A stretch of 36,200 bases of DNA, from assembly GCF_947378715.1 (NCBI RefSeq), contig NZ_CANCLE010000017.1:1-36200 (forward strand), read 5' to 3'. Position numbers and translations under genes: made by a program. Numbering within the stretch: position 1 is the stretch's first letter; every line of letters starts with the position of its first letter. The DNA comes from Phenylobacterium aquaticum (GTDB taxonomy: Bacteria > Pseudomonadota > Alphaproteobacteria > Caulobacterales > Caulobacteraceae). This document shows positions 25,626 through 32,568 of this stretch, piece by piece. The notes under the pieces were generated by a model. That model had not been told where the DNA came from and searched no databases. It was given only the letters and a program-made list of their open reading frames with translations.

Positions 25626-26741
25626 CTATTCGCTGCGGTGAGCGCCGCCTGAGCTGGCCAGCGGCCGGCGGCGGTTCACATGGCCCATCTTGCGGCCGGG
25701 CTTGGCGTCGCGCTTGCCATAGAGATGCAGGCGCGCGTCGGGCTCCCCGGCCAGGCGCGGCCAGGCCGCGACCTCGTCGCCCAGCAGATTGAGCATCTCC
25801 ACCCGGCTGGTGGCGTGGGTGGGGCCGAGCGGCCAGCCGGCGACGGCGCGGATGTGCTGCTCGAACTGGTCGACCTCGCAACCATCCTGGGTCCAGTGGC
25901 CGGTGTTGTGGACGCGCGGCGCGATCTCATTGACCAGCAACCGACCGTCGGCGAGCTCGAACAGCTCGATGCCGATCACCCCCACATAGTCCAGCGAGGT
26001 CAGAATCTGGGCGGCGATGCGCTCGGCCTGGTCAGAGGTCTCTGCGGGCGTCTCGGCCGGCGCGACCGTTCGACGCAGGACGCCGGCCTCGTGATGGTTC
26101 TCGCTGAGCGGATAGACCGCGATCTCGCCACTGGCCCCGCGGGCGGCGATCACCGACAGCTCGCGGACAAAGGCGGCCGGCGCCTCGAGGATCACCGGCT
26201 TGGACCCCAGGGCCGCGAAGGCGGCCGCAGCGGTCGAGACGTGCTCGACCCATTTCTGGCCCTTGCCGTCATAGCCGTCGCGGCGGGTCTTCATCAGGGC
26301 CGGGGCGCCGATGATCTGCACCGCCTGGGCGGCCTCCTCAGCGGTGTCGGCCTTGGCGAAGGCCACCGTGGGCGCGCCGGCCGAATTGAGGAAGGTCTTC
26401 TCCTCCACCCGGTCCTGGGCGACGGCCAGCGCCCGGGCGTTGGGGGCCACGCGGGCGCCCAGCGCCATCAGCCGCTCCACCGCCAACGCCGGGACATTTT
26501 CGAATTCGAAGGTGATGACATCGGCGATCTCGGCCAGCGCCGTCAGGGCCCGGGCGTCGTCATAGTCCCCGACAATGGCGTGGGCCGCGACCCGCGCGGC
26601 GGGGGACCCGGGCTCGGGCTCGAGGATGGCCACATCGAAGCCAAGCCTTGCGGCCGCAAGGGCCAGCATGCGTCCAAGCTGCCCTCCGCCGAGGATTCCT
26701 ATGGTCGATCCGGGAGGCAGCGGCGTCATGGGCGGGTTCAC
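25626..26741 (-). CDS. purK: N5-carboxyaminoimidazole ribonucleotide synthase
   Basis: A 371-residue ATP-grasp enzyme of purine synthesis that makes N5-CAIR from AIR, ATP and bicarbonate. It shows GSTIGILGGGQLGRML at the N-terminus, VITFEFENVPALAVERL, KTRRDGYDGKGQKWV in the ATP-grasp lid, IGIELFELADGRLLVNEIAPRVHNTGHWT and QFEQHIRAVAGWPLG, all standard for PurK. The GTG at 26741 overlaps the purE stop (GTGA), giving translational coupling; an ATG 12 bp in is an alternative. The C-terminus (YGKRDAKPGRKMGHVNRR) is also typical. It and PurE catalyse consecutive steps. Confidence 0.96.
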   Translation of the reverse strand: MNPPMTPLPPGSTIGILGGGQLGRMLALAAARLGFDVAILEPEPGSPAARVAAHAIVGDYDDARALTALAEIADVITFEFENVPALAVERLMALGARVAPNARALAVAQDRVEEKTFLNSAGAPTVAFAKADTAEEAAQAVQIIGAPALMKTRRDGYDGKGQKWVEHVSTAAAAFAALGSKPVILEAPAAFVRELSVIAARGASGEIAVYPLSENHHEAGVLRRTVAPAETPAETSDQAERIAAQILTSLDYVGVIGIELFELADGRLLVNEIAPRVHNTGHWTQDGCEVDQFEQHIRAVAGWPLGPTHATSRVEMLNLLGDEVAAWPRLAGEPDARLHLYGKRDAKPGRKMGHVNRRRPLASSGGAHRSE

Positions 26742-27232
26742 GCGTCCTCGACGGTCTCGGCCACGGCGGCGGCCAGGTTCCGGCGGAAGGCGGCCAGTCG
26801 TTCAGCCAGGGGCTCGTCGGACAGGGCCAGGATCTGGGCGGCCAGCAGGCCGGCGTTCTTGGCCCCCGCCTCGCCGATGGCCAGCGTTCCCACCGCGATG
26901 CCGCCCGGCATCTGGACGATGGAATAGAGGCTGTCGAGCCCCTTCAGGGTCTTGGATTCGATCGGCACGCCCAGCACCGGAAGCTCGGTGAGGGAGGCGG
27001 TCATGCCGGGCAGGTGGGCCGCGCCGCCGGCCCCGGCGATGATCACCTTGAAGCCCTTGGCCTTGGCCGTCTTGGCGAACTCGTACATCCGATCAGGGGT
27101 CCGGTGGGCGGACACCACCTTGGCCTCATAGGCCACGCCCAGGGCGTCCAGCATCTCGGCCGCCAGCTTCATGGTCGGCCAGTCGGACCGGCTGCCCATG
27201 ATAATCGCGACGGGCGCGGGCGATGCGCTCAT
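26738..27232 (-). CDS. purE: N5-carboxyaminoimidazole ribonucleotide mutase
   Basis: A 164-residue class I PurE that converts N5-CAIR to CAIR. The family signature IIMGSRSDWPTMKLAAEMLD is at the N-terminus, with VVSAHRTPDRMYEFAKTAKA and IIAGAGGAAHLPGMTASLTELPVLGVPI after it. The ATG at 27232 (MSASPAPVA) is chosen over a start 60 bp upstream because GGAAAGGGG precedes it and the length then matches the family (about 160-165). It is first in a purE-purK operon and is divergent from the diguanylate cyclase gene. Confidence 0.96.
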   Translation of the reverse strand: MSASPAPVAIIMGSRSDWPTMKLAAEMLDALGVAYEAKVVSAHRTPDRMYEFAKTAKAKGFKVIIAGAGGAAHLPGMTASLTELPVLGVPIESKTLKGLDSLYSIVQMPGGIAVGTLAIGEAGAKNAGLLAAQILALSDEPLAERLAAFRRNLAAAVAETVEDA

Positions 27233-27302
27233 GAACGGGCCCCTTTCCGGAAAGGCGCGGAGTATAGGCGCCGGCTTTGCGCCCGCAACCAAGGACGTTT
27301 AG

Positions 27303-27335
27303 GATTCTTAACGCCGGGGGCTCCCCCGGTGATTC
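27303..27335. promoter_or_regulatory. GC-rich palindrome flanked by two GATTC sites, upstream of the GGDEF gene
   Basis: CCGGGGG-CT-CCCCCGG (27314-27329) is a perfect 16-bp palindrome. CcrM-type GATTC sites lie on both sides (27303-27307 and 27331-27335), and TTAAC at 27308-27312. It lies 25 bp before the cyclase ATG. It could be an operator or a short leader hairpin. Confidence 0.4.
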
Positions 27336-27353
27336 TGGTTGGACAAGGGTCCC

Positions 27354-28076
27354 ATGAAGATCTCCGGCGCGCGCAGCGAGACCTTTTCGGCGATCCGCAA
27401 ACGCGCGCTCGCCAAGGCTGGCGCCTATGCGACCGCCGCCGCCCCGGCCCCCGCCGACAAGACCGCCTTCCTGGGCCTCACCGAGACCGACCTGACGCCT
27501 GCGGTTCAGAACGCGGTCAAGACCCTGCTGACCGAGATCGACGACCTGCGCGGCGAGGTCGGCCGCCTGAAGGCCAAGCTGGCCGAGGCCGAGGAACTGG
27601 CCGACCGCGATCCCCTGACCCCGGTGCTCAATCGCCGCGCCTTCGTGCGCGAGCTGGGCCGCATCCGCACCTTCTCCCAGCGCTATGGCTCCCCCGCCAG
27701 CCTGGTCTATTTCGACCTCGACGGCTTCAAGAGCGTCAATGACCGCTATGGCCACGCGGCCGGGGACGCCGCCCTGCAGGCGGTGGCCCAGAGGCTGGCC
27801 GGCAATGTACGGGATTCCGACATCGTCGGGCGGATGGGCGGCGACGAGTTCGCGGTGATCCTGGTCCAGGCCGACAAGGCGACGGCCGAGGCCAAGGCCC
27901 AGTCGCTCGCCCAGGCCATCGAGGGCGCGCCGATCCAGTTCGGCGACTGGTCGGCGCCGCTGCACGTCTCCTATGGCGTGCGCGAGATCTCGCTGGACAT
28001 GGACTCCGAGGCCCTGGTCGCCGAGGCGGACGCGGCGATGTTCGTCCGCAAGCGCGACGTCCGCAACACCGGCTGA
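27354..28076 (+). CDS. Diguanylate cyclase (GGDEF domain), cytoplasmic
   Basis: A 240-residue protein that should make cyclic di-GMP from two GTP. The ATG at 27354 is used (AAGGG ahead); a TTG 15 bp upstream is less likely. Residues 1-45 are Ala-rich, 46-85 form a short coiled coil (NAVKTLLTEIDDLRGEVGRL), and the GGDEF domain follows: DRDPLTPVLNRRAF, FDLDGFKSVND (metal Asp), the inhibitory I-site RDSD at 153-156, and an intact GGDEF at 162-166. No membrane or sensor domain is seen, so activity may depend on dimerisation through the coiled coil. Intact catalytic and I-site motifs predict an active, product-inhibited enzyme. It is divergent from purE. Confidence 0.93.
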   Translation: MKISGARSETFSAIRKRALAKAGAYATAAAPAPADKTAFLGLTETDLTPAVQNAVKTLLTEIDDLRGEVGRLKAKLAEAEELADRDPLTPVLNRRAFVRELGRIRTFSQRYGSPASLVYFDLDGFKSVNDRYGHAAGDAALQAVAQRLAGNVRDSDIVGRMGGDEFAVILVQADKATAEAKAQSLAQAIEGAPIQFGDWSAPLHVSYGVREISLDMDSEALVAEADAAMFVRKRDVRNTG

Positions 28077-28086
28077 GCCGGCCGCC

Positions 28087-28305
28087 TCAGGCCAGGATAT
28101 CCGGGGTCAGCAGTTCCTTGAGCTGGGCGATCTCGTCCTTCAGCAGCAGCTTCTTCCGCTTGAGCCGGCCGATCACCATCATGTCCGGCAGGGCCGCCAT
28201 GGACAGGGAATGGACGGCGACATCGAGATCGGCGTGTTCCTGCAGGGCGATGACCAGCCGCGCGCGGACCGCGTCATCCGGATCTTCTTCTTCGTGATCG
28301 TTCAT
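28087..28305 (-). CDS. YdcH family protein (DUF465)
   Basis: A 72-residue DUF465/YdcH protein: an acidic start (MNDHEEEDPDDAV), then a helical hairpin with the family core LKRKKLLLKDEIAQLKEL. The ATG at 28305 has GGCGGGA ahead; a GTG 6 bp upstream is an alternative. The function of the family is unknown; members are small coiled-coil proteins common in proteobacteria. It converges with the cyclase gene (10-bp gap). A second, shorter DUF465 gene lies 1.3 kb away on the other strand. Confidence 0.85.
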   Translation of the reverse strand: MNDHEEEDPDDAVRARLVIALQEHADLDVAVHSLSMAALPDMMVIGRLKRKKLLLKDEIAQLKELLTPDILA

Positions 28306-28327
28306 ACGCACGTCCCGCCACGCGATA

Positions 28328-28348
28328 CGGCGATGATGCGCATCGCCG
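28328..28348. promoter_or_regulatory. Perfect inverted repeat upstream of YdcH gene
   Basis: CGGCGATG (28328-28335), a 5-nt loop ATGCG and CATCGCCG (28341-28348) form a perfect 8-bp dyad 23 bp before the ATG at 28305. It may be a leader hairpin or a binding site. Confidence 0.4.
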
Positions 28349-28425
28349 GTGAACCCGTAAAGACAGCCCTATCGCGGCTTAGGTTATGCAATCTTCTACA
28401 TCGCCCCTGGCGCATCGAATTGAGA

Positions 28426-28455
28426 CTGGGGGAATTCAGGCTGGGGGAATTCAGG
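28426..28455. repeat. 15-bp tandem duplication across the DUF2390 stop codon
   Basis: CTGGGGGAATTCAGG occurs twice without a gap (28426-28440 and 28441-28455). The TGA stop of the DUF2390 gene (28451-28453) lies in the copy nearer the gene; the other copy repeats it just beyond. This looks like a recent slippage event. Confidence 0.8.
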
Positions 28456-28897
28456 TGAGCGGCCCGGCCAGGCGGGCCAGGGCGTCGTCGGACGCCCCGC
28501 CGCCCCAGGCGGCTGTGGCCGCCTTCAAGGCCTCCAGGGCCGGAACCCCGTTCTTGTGGTGACCCGACAGCTGTTCCAGCGTCTCCATCAACACCCGCTC
28601 GGCCCGCAGCTCGGCGGCCTTGATGTCCTCGCGCAGGGCCTCCCGGGCCCGGTCATCGACCAGGGGGAAGGGCGGCTTCAGGGTGCGGCGGACCTTGCGG
28701 ATCGGCGCGAGGACCGCAGCCTCCCAGGCCTTGGCCATTCGCGCAGCCTCGGCCAGGATCTCAGGCTTCGGCCCTTCGGCCCAGACCGCCCACAACAGGA
28801 AGGGCGTGTTCTGGCCGTGCTCATCCTGCAGGTCCAGGCAGGCCTCCGGCACGCCGGCCTGGCCATAGGCCTGCAAGGTCCAATCCCAAAGCGACAC
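28451..28897 (-). CDS. DUF2390 / TIGR02444 family protein
   Basis: A 148-residue protein of the TIGR02444/DUF2390 family, of unknown function. The N-terminus MSLWDWTLQAYGQAGVPEAC, followed by LDLQDEHGQNTPFLLWAVWA, is the family signature. The rest is helical and charged, with RKVRRTLKPPFPLVDDRARE and AELRAERVLMETLEQLSG. No signal peptide or membrane segment is seen. It lies 1 bp after the ubiX stop on the same strand, so the two are surely one operon. The 3' end, including the stop, sits in a 15-bp tandem duplication that leaves the protein end unchanged. Confidence 0.85.
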   Translation of the reverse strand: MSLWDWTLQAYGQAGVPEACLDLQDEHGQNTPFLLWAVWAEGPKPEILAEAARMAKAWEAAVLAPIRKVRRTLKPPFPLVDDRAREALREDIKAAELRAERVLMETLEQLSGHHKNGVPALEALKAATAAWGGGASDDALARLAGPLT

Positions 28898-28898
28898 G

Positions 28899-29513
28899 TC
28901 AGGCGTCTCCCTTCAAGGGGCCGACATCCTGGCCCCAGCGTTTCACGGCGCTCCAGTGGAGGCCGAACAGATCCAGCGCCCGGCCGACGGACTGGTCGAC
29001 CATGTCCTCCAGGCTCTGGGGCTTGGCGTAGAAGGCCGGCAGCGGCGGGGCGATCACCGCCCCCATCTCGGCCAGCCGCACCATGGTGCGCAGATGGCCC
29101 AGGTGCAGCGGCGTCTCGCGCACCATCAGCACCAGGGTTCGACGTTCCTTGAGGGTGACATCGGCGGCGCGGGTCAGCAGCGACGAGGTCACCCCGGTGG
29201 CGATCTCGCTCATGGTCCGGACCGAGCAGGGCGCGACGATCATGCCGAGCGTCGGGAAGGAGCCCGAGGCGATGGCCGCGCCTACGTCCCCGGCCCGGTG
29301 CGACACTTCGGCGCGGGCCTGAACCTCGGCGAGGGACAACGTGGTTTCCTGGGCGACCGTCAGGGCGGCGGCCTTGGACAACACCAGGTGGGTCTCGACC
29401 CCCAGCTCGCGGCAGGCGTCCAGGACGCGAAGCCCATAGATCACGCCGCTCGCGCCGGACACGCCCACAACCAGACGGGGCGGTTCAGGGGCCAGGCGCT
29501 CGGAATTCACCAT
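28899..29513 (-). CDS. ubiX: Flavin prenyltransferase UbiX
   Basis: A 204-residue UbiX, which joins a dimethylallyl group to FMN to make the prenyl-FMN cofactor used by UbiD decarboxylases in ubiquinone synthesis. Typical segments are VVGVSGASGVIYGLRVLDAC (FMN phosphate loop), SKAAALTVAQET, GSFPTLGMIVAPCSVRTMSEIATG, the basic stretch ADVTLKERRTLVLMVRETPLH, and PAFYAKPQSLEDMVDQSVGR. Length is normal. It starts at the ATG at 29513 and leads the operon with the DUF2390 gene. ubiD is not in the window. Confidence 0.96.
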   Translation of the reverse strand: MVNSERLAPEPPRLVVGVSGASGVIYGLRVLDACRELGVETHLVLSKAAALTVAQETTLSLAEVQARAEVSHRAGDVGAAIASGSFPTLGMIVAPCSVRTMSEIATGVTSSLLTRAADVTLKERRTLVLMVRETPLHLGHLRTMVRLAEMGAVIAPPLPAFYAKPQSLEDMVDQSVGRALDLFGLHWSAVKRWGQDVGPLKGDA

Positions 29514-29642
29514 TTACACAACTCCCGCGCCTGCAATTCGGGCGCCCATTCCAGACACCGGCCTGCAAACATATGTGATCTGACAGCCCAGACCAGCGGG
29601 TGTTCACTGACGTCGTTGTTCAATGGAAGGAGACGTACTGTC

Positions 29643-29816
29643 ATGGCCGTTGAAGCCCGTATCCGCCAACTCGGATCCCGTCACGAAAACCTCGACAAGG
29701 CGATTCGCGACGAACTGAGTAGGCCCGCCTTCGATGACGTCAGGCTTCGCGACCTCAAACGACAGAAGCTCAAGCTCAAGGAAGAGATGGAAGCCTTGAG
29801 GAGCCGTCCCCACTAG
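29643..29816 (+). CDS. YdcH family protein (DUF465), short
   Basis: A 57-residue DUF465/YdcH protein beginning MAVEARIRQLGSRHENLDKA. The family core is seen as DVRLRDLKRQKLKLKEEMEAL, a helical hairpin in its normal place. A strong AAGGAGA lies 10 bp before the ATG, which settles the start although the frame stays open far upstream. Function is unknown. It is divergent from ubiX across 129 bp and converges with the TrcR-like gene. It is a distant paralogue of the 72-residue YdcH-type protein at 28087-28305, with the acidic N-terminus missing. Confidence 0.88.
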   Translation: MAVEARIRQLGSRHENLDKAIRDELSRPAFDDVRLRDLKRQKLKLKEEMEALRSRPH

Positions 29817-29830
29817 AGCCCGTCCCCCGC

Positions 29831-29863
29831 GCCGCCCCTCCCCGCTCAGGGGTCGGGGGCGGC
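29831..29863. terminator. Candidate bidirectional terminator between YdcH and trcR-like genes
   Basis: GCCGCCCC (29831-29838) pairs with GGGGCGGC (29856-29863), and inside CCCC/GGGG close a GCTCA loop. It sits in the 60-bp gap between converging genes. No T-tract follows on either side, so factor-independent termination is not assured. Confidence 0.45.
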
Positions 29864-29876
29864 CCAGGTGGTCGTG

Positions 29877-30557
29877 CTAGTCTTCGTCGCCGTCCTCGTC
29901 GTCATAGTCGGGCTCATCAGCTTCGACCGGCTCCGGCGCGACAGGCGCCGGCGCGACCGCACCGGTCGCCGAGGCCGGCTCCAGGGTCGGGCCGTCCGGT
30001 TCGACCACGCCCCGCCGGGCGTCGTCCTTGGCCTTCTTCTCGGCGGCCTTCTTCACCACCGCATCCAGCTCCATCTGCGTCGCCAGGCCCAGGGTCACCG
30101 GGTCGACGGGCTTGATGTTGGCCGCGTTCCAGTGGGCGCGGTTACGCACCTGGTCGATGGTGGCCTTGGTGGTGCCCAGCAGGCGAGCGATCTGGCTGTC
30201 GGCCACTTCCGGGTGGTTGCGGATGAACCAGGCGATGGCGTCCGGGCGGTCCTGGCGGCGCGAGACCGGGGTGTAGCGCGGGGCCTTCTTGACCGGCTTC
30301 AGGAGCTCGGCGTGACGGCTCTTCTGGGCCTTCATCCGGTACTTGGCGTTGGTCTGGGCGGCGTCCAGCTCTTCGCGGGACAGCTGGCCATTGGCGATGG
30401 GATCGGCGCCGCGGATGTCGCGCGCCACTTCGCCGTCGGCGATGCCCTTCACTTCCAGGGGGTGGAGGCCGCAGAAGTCGGCGATCTGATCGAAGGTGAG
30501 GGACGTATTGTCGACCAGCCAGACAGCGGTCGCCTTCGGCATCAGAATGTCGGTCAT
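29877..30557 (-). CDS. DUF1013 family regulator (TrcR-like)
   Basis: A 226-residue DUF1013 protein, a family confined largely to alphaproteobacteria and annotated, as I recall, as cell-cycle transcriptional regulator TrcR. The N-terminus (MPKATAVWLVDNTSLTFDQI, then ADFCGLHPLEVKGIADGEVA) and a central HTH-like stretch (HPEVADSQIARLLGTTKATIDQVRNRAHW) are conserved features. The C-terminal 50 residues are a Pro/Ala/Glu-rich acidic tail ending in EDGDED. The ATG at 30557 has AGGAAG 7 bp ahead. Cytoplasmic DNA binding is inferred. A strong hairpin lies in its leader. Function in this organism is not proven by the sequence. Confidence 0.88.
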   Translation of the reverse strand: MTDILMPKATAVWLVDNTSLTFDQIADFCGLHPLEVKGIADGEVARDIRGADPIANGQLSREELDAAQTNAKYRMKAQKSRHAELLKPVKKAPRYTPVSRRQDRPDAIAWFIRNHPEVADSQIARLLGTTKATIDQVRNRAHWNAANIKPVDPVTLGLATQMELDAVVKKAAEKKAKDDARRGVVEPDGPTLEPASATGAVAPAPVAPEPVEADEPDYDDEDGDED

Positions 30558-30579
30558 GACGGTCTTCCTAAAATGACGG

Positions 30580-30601
30580 CGCCCGGCCTTTCGGCCGGGC
30601 G
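30580..30601 (-). promoter_or_regulatory. 9-bp GC hairpin with GAAA tetraloop in the trcR-like leader
   Basis: CGCCCGGCC (30580-30588), TTTC, GGCCGGGCG (30593-30601). In the transcript of the minus-strand DUF1013 gene this is a 9-bp stem closed by a GNRA-type GAAA loop, 22 nt before the ATG. It could also be a terminator for the upstream DUF1153 operon. Confidence 0.6.
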
Positions 30602-30678
30602 GTGCATAGAGCGACGGTGTGTATAGGCCGGATCGGCGATCAAGAAAACGGTCAATATGAACCGCTTAGCGCGGCGTT

Positions 30679-30954
30679 TCAGCTAGGTGCGACCCGATAG
30701 CTCTTGAGGTGTGTGACGCGCAAACCCTTGAGCCCGTGGCGGTCGAAGAGGCTGAGCCAATTGGCCACCTCCTCCATCGACAGCCGATAGCGATCGACGG
30801 CCTCGTCGAGCGAGATCAGGCCGCCGCGGATCGCCACCACCACCTCGGCCTTGCGGCGAGGGCCCCACCGGTCGAGGTCCGGGCGAGGCAGATCCTGGGC
30901 GGTGAGACAGTGGCCGAGCGGCCCGATGACGCCGGGTCGGCGGCTGGGAAACAC
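30679..30954 (-). CDS. SciP-like DUF1153 protein (divergent paralogue)
   Basis: A DUF1153 protein related to SciP, the small alphaproteobacterial HTH protein that binds DNA and CtrA and blocks CtrA-driven transcription. The core is clear: VIGPLG, LTAQDLP, RWGPRRKAEVVVAIRGGLIS, LDEAVDRYRLSMEEVANWLS, DRHGLKGLRVTHLKSYR. It differs from the very conserved SciP itself at many positions (for example NWLSLFDRHG where SciP has a FLSWQ-type segment), so I take it for a paralogue. The GTG at 30954, giving 91 residues, lies 4 bp after the stop of the upstream gene; the frame stays open upstream and the start is uncertain. It is the last gene of a three-gene unit. Confidence 0.78.
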   Translation of the reverse strand: MFPSRRPGVIGPLGHCLTAQDLPRPDLDRWGPRRKAEVVVAIRGGLISLDEAVDRYRLSMEEVANWLSLFDRHGLKGLRVTHLKSYRVAPS

Positions 30955-30958
30955 TCTG

Positions 30959-31726
30959 TCAAATGCGGACACGATCACGCAGCTCCATGAGAATGATGTC
31001 GCGATGGGCAAAGATCACGCCGGCGAAGGCGGTGACGGCGGCGAGCGCCACCAGCACGCCTGCAGCGATGCACACCAGCAGTTCGATCAGCGGCCCGCCG
31101 TCCCGTTGCGGGGGTGGCGGAGGAACGGGGGCCGCGACCGGACTCGCCGCCGACGTCGGGAGAGACACGGGCCGGGGCGAGGCCGGCGGATCCTCGGGGA
31201 CGTGGCCAGGCTTCGGCCCCCTCAGCTCCGCGTCGAGCAGGACCCAGACTTCGCGAAGCCGGGCCGCGATGTGATAGGCGGTGGTTTCGCCGTCGAAGGC
31301 GGCCAGACGGATCGAGGCGACTTCGTCCTCGATCTGCGGCCGCAGGGTCCGCACCGCGCCGTGACCGTACAGGGCGGTCAGCTCCATGACCTGGGCGCAG
31401 GCCTGGATCACCCGTCGCGGCGGGGCCTCCTCGTCGGTGTCGCTGTCGACGATCACCGCCCGCCCCCGCACCGTCTCATGCAGCAGGGCGAGGCCAGCGA
31501 GCGCGCGGTTGGAGGGCAGCCAGTCGCCGCCGCCGGCTCCGCGCCGCCAGGACGCCGTGAACTCCAGCACCCGCTCGGCGAAGACATCGACCACGCAGTA
31601 CTCGATGACCTTCTGATTATAGCCGCGGTACTGCAGCCGGGCGCAGAAGAAGAGCGGATTGCGGGGAAGGGATGGGCTCACGCGGTCGAGGGGGAAGGGA
31701 ATGACCTTATCCGCCGCTGGCCACAT
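30959..31726 (-). CDS. Bitopic membrane protein with C-terminal anchor, unknown family
   Basis: A 255-residue protein I do not recognise. The ATG at 31726 overlaps the stop of the HTH gene (TGATG); the frame stays open further upstream only as a shadow of that gene. Residues 1-160 form a globular part (CARLQYRGYNQKVIEYCVVD, ERVLEFTASWRR, AVIVDSDTDEEAPPRRV, YHIAARLREVWVLLD). Residues about 165-210 are a Pro/Ala/Ser-rich linker with a run of prolines. One hydrophobic segment follows (LIELLVCIAAGVLVALAAVT and on), leaving 14 residues (RDIILMELRDRVRI). It would sit on the inner membrane with its bulk probably in the cytoplasm. It may link the regulator and the DUF1153 protein to the membrane (inference). 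Confidence 0.75.
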   Translation of the reverse strand: MWPAADKVIPFPLDRVSPSLPRNPLFFCARLQYRGYNQKVIEYCVVDVFAERVLEFTASWRRGAGGGDWLPSNRALAGLALLHETVRGRAVIVDSDTDEEAPPRRVIQACAQVMELTALYGHGAVRTLRPQIEDEVASIRLAAFDGETTAYHIAARLREVWVLLDAELRGPKPGHVPEDPPASPRPVSLPTSAASPVAAPVPPPPPQRDGGPLIELLVCIAAGVLVALAAVTAFAGVIFAHRDIILMELRDRVRI

Positions 31727-32178
31727 CAGGCCGTGCCTTCCCGGCGGAGACCGCCGCCGGGACGCGGCAGCAGCACCTCCTGAAGCCGGGCCCGATCCAG
31801 CCGGATGGTGTAGGAGGCCCCAGGCCCCGACAGGATCACCTCGTTCTGTTCGAGCAGCCGCAACTTCCGCCGCACCGTCTCGCGCGGGATGCCGGTCATG
31901 TTGCTGATGCTGAAGGCCGAGAGGCTGGCTTCGACCTCTGAGAGCGAGATCACGCTGGCCTGGCTGGCGCCGTTCACCGCCTCGATCGCGGCGGCCAGAA
32001 CGAAGGCCATGTAGATGAAGACCGCGTCGGAATCGTAGCCGCACTTTCGGCGCAGGCTGAGCGAAAGTTCGAAGAGCCGACTGGCGAGTTGATGGAACTC
32101 GTAAACCCGCGACCCCTCCTGCCGCCCGTAGGCGCCATGCGATCTTTCAACAAGGTCGAACAGTACATTGACGCCCAT
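31726..32178 (-). CDS. Winged-helix type transcriptional regulator
   Basis: A 150-residue regulator. Residues 1-80 are mostly helical (FHQLASRLFELSLSLRRKCG, AVFIYMAFVLAAAIEAVNGA). Residues 82-130 form an HTH with a wing: EASLSAFSISNMTGIPRETV, RRKLRLLEQNEVI, then a beta wing GPGASYTIRLDRARL. The recognition helix IPRETVRRKLRLLEQ resembles Crp- or MarR-type winged helices, but I cannot name a family. The ATG at 32178 has AGGTGAG 7 bp ahead. It leads a three-gene unit with overlapping or very close genes, and its upstream region is packed with short dyads, so autoregulation is likely. Confidence 0.75.
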   Translation of the reverse strand: MGVNVLFDLVERSHGAYGRQEGSRVYEFHQLASRLFELSLSLRRKCGYDSDAVFIYMAFVLAAAIEAVNGASQASVISLSEVEASLSAFSISNMTGIPRETVRRKLRLLEQNEVILSGPGASYTIRLDRARLQEVLLPRPGGGLRREGTA

Positions 32179-32224
32179 GCCAACTCACCTATCACGCGAA
32201 TAATTCCCGCAGAGCGAGAAGCCC

Positions 32225-32290
32225 GTTATGGGTAACATTGGCAATGGTCTGGGCGCCCAACTTGGACAGATTTCCGCTCATGCTGAGCGG
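32225..32290. promoter_or_regulatory. Cluster of four short dyads upstream of the HTH-membrane-DUF1153 unit
   Basis: GTTA-TGGG-TAAC (32225-32236), CATTG-G-CAATG (32236-32246), GGGCGCCC (32251-32258) and CCGCTCA-TGC-TGAGCGG (32274-32290) lie 47-112 bp before the HTH ATG. The last, 7-bp arms with a 3-bp centre, is the strongest. This is a candidate operator and promoter region. Confidence 0.45.
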
Positions 32291-32568
32291 TTCTCCACTT
32301 TCCATGGGCCGTTTTTGAATAGGCGCCCCGAGTCGCCCAGGATCTCCACAGGCTGAAGTAATCAGCGGCGAGTCAGTGGCCGCCTAACCTCAGGAGCCTG
32401 CTCAAGGAGCATTCGGACCAAGCTTGACCATATGCCCGGAGGGAGCCGGGACATTCGAAACCAGAGAGTGGAAACTTCTGAGCGAGGCTGTTTTGAGGCG
32501 CCTTGCCTCTTCTGGAAGCCTCGGCGGCCCAAGATCCGCAGGCCGTATCCGCTCGAGCCCGGCAGGAC
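32291..32568. other. Gene-free stretch of lower GC
   Basis: No convincing gene was found here on either strand; frames that stay open lack start sites and family motifs. GC content is visibly lower than in the flanking genes. A small inverted repeat CCCGG-N6-CCGGG lies near 32432-32447. With the neighbouring ribB remnant it looks like decayed or inserted DNA. Confidence 0.4.

Noticed and set aside
29569..29576. ACATATGT palindrome between ubiX and the short YdcH gene
   Set aside because: Eight bases only and no other supporting element; likely chance.
28956..29642. Upstream part of a 286-codon frame that ends in the short YdcH gene
   Set aside because: It is antisense to ubiX and lacks motifs; AAGGAGA before the ATG at 29643 marks the real start.
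31727..32044. N-terminal extension of the membrane protein gene
   Set aside because: The extra 106 residues are an Arg/Gly-rich shadow of the HTH regulator in another frame; the ATG at 31726 overlapping the HTH stop is a natural coupled start.
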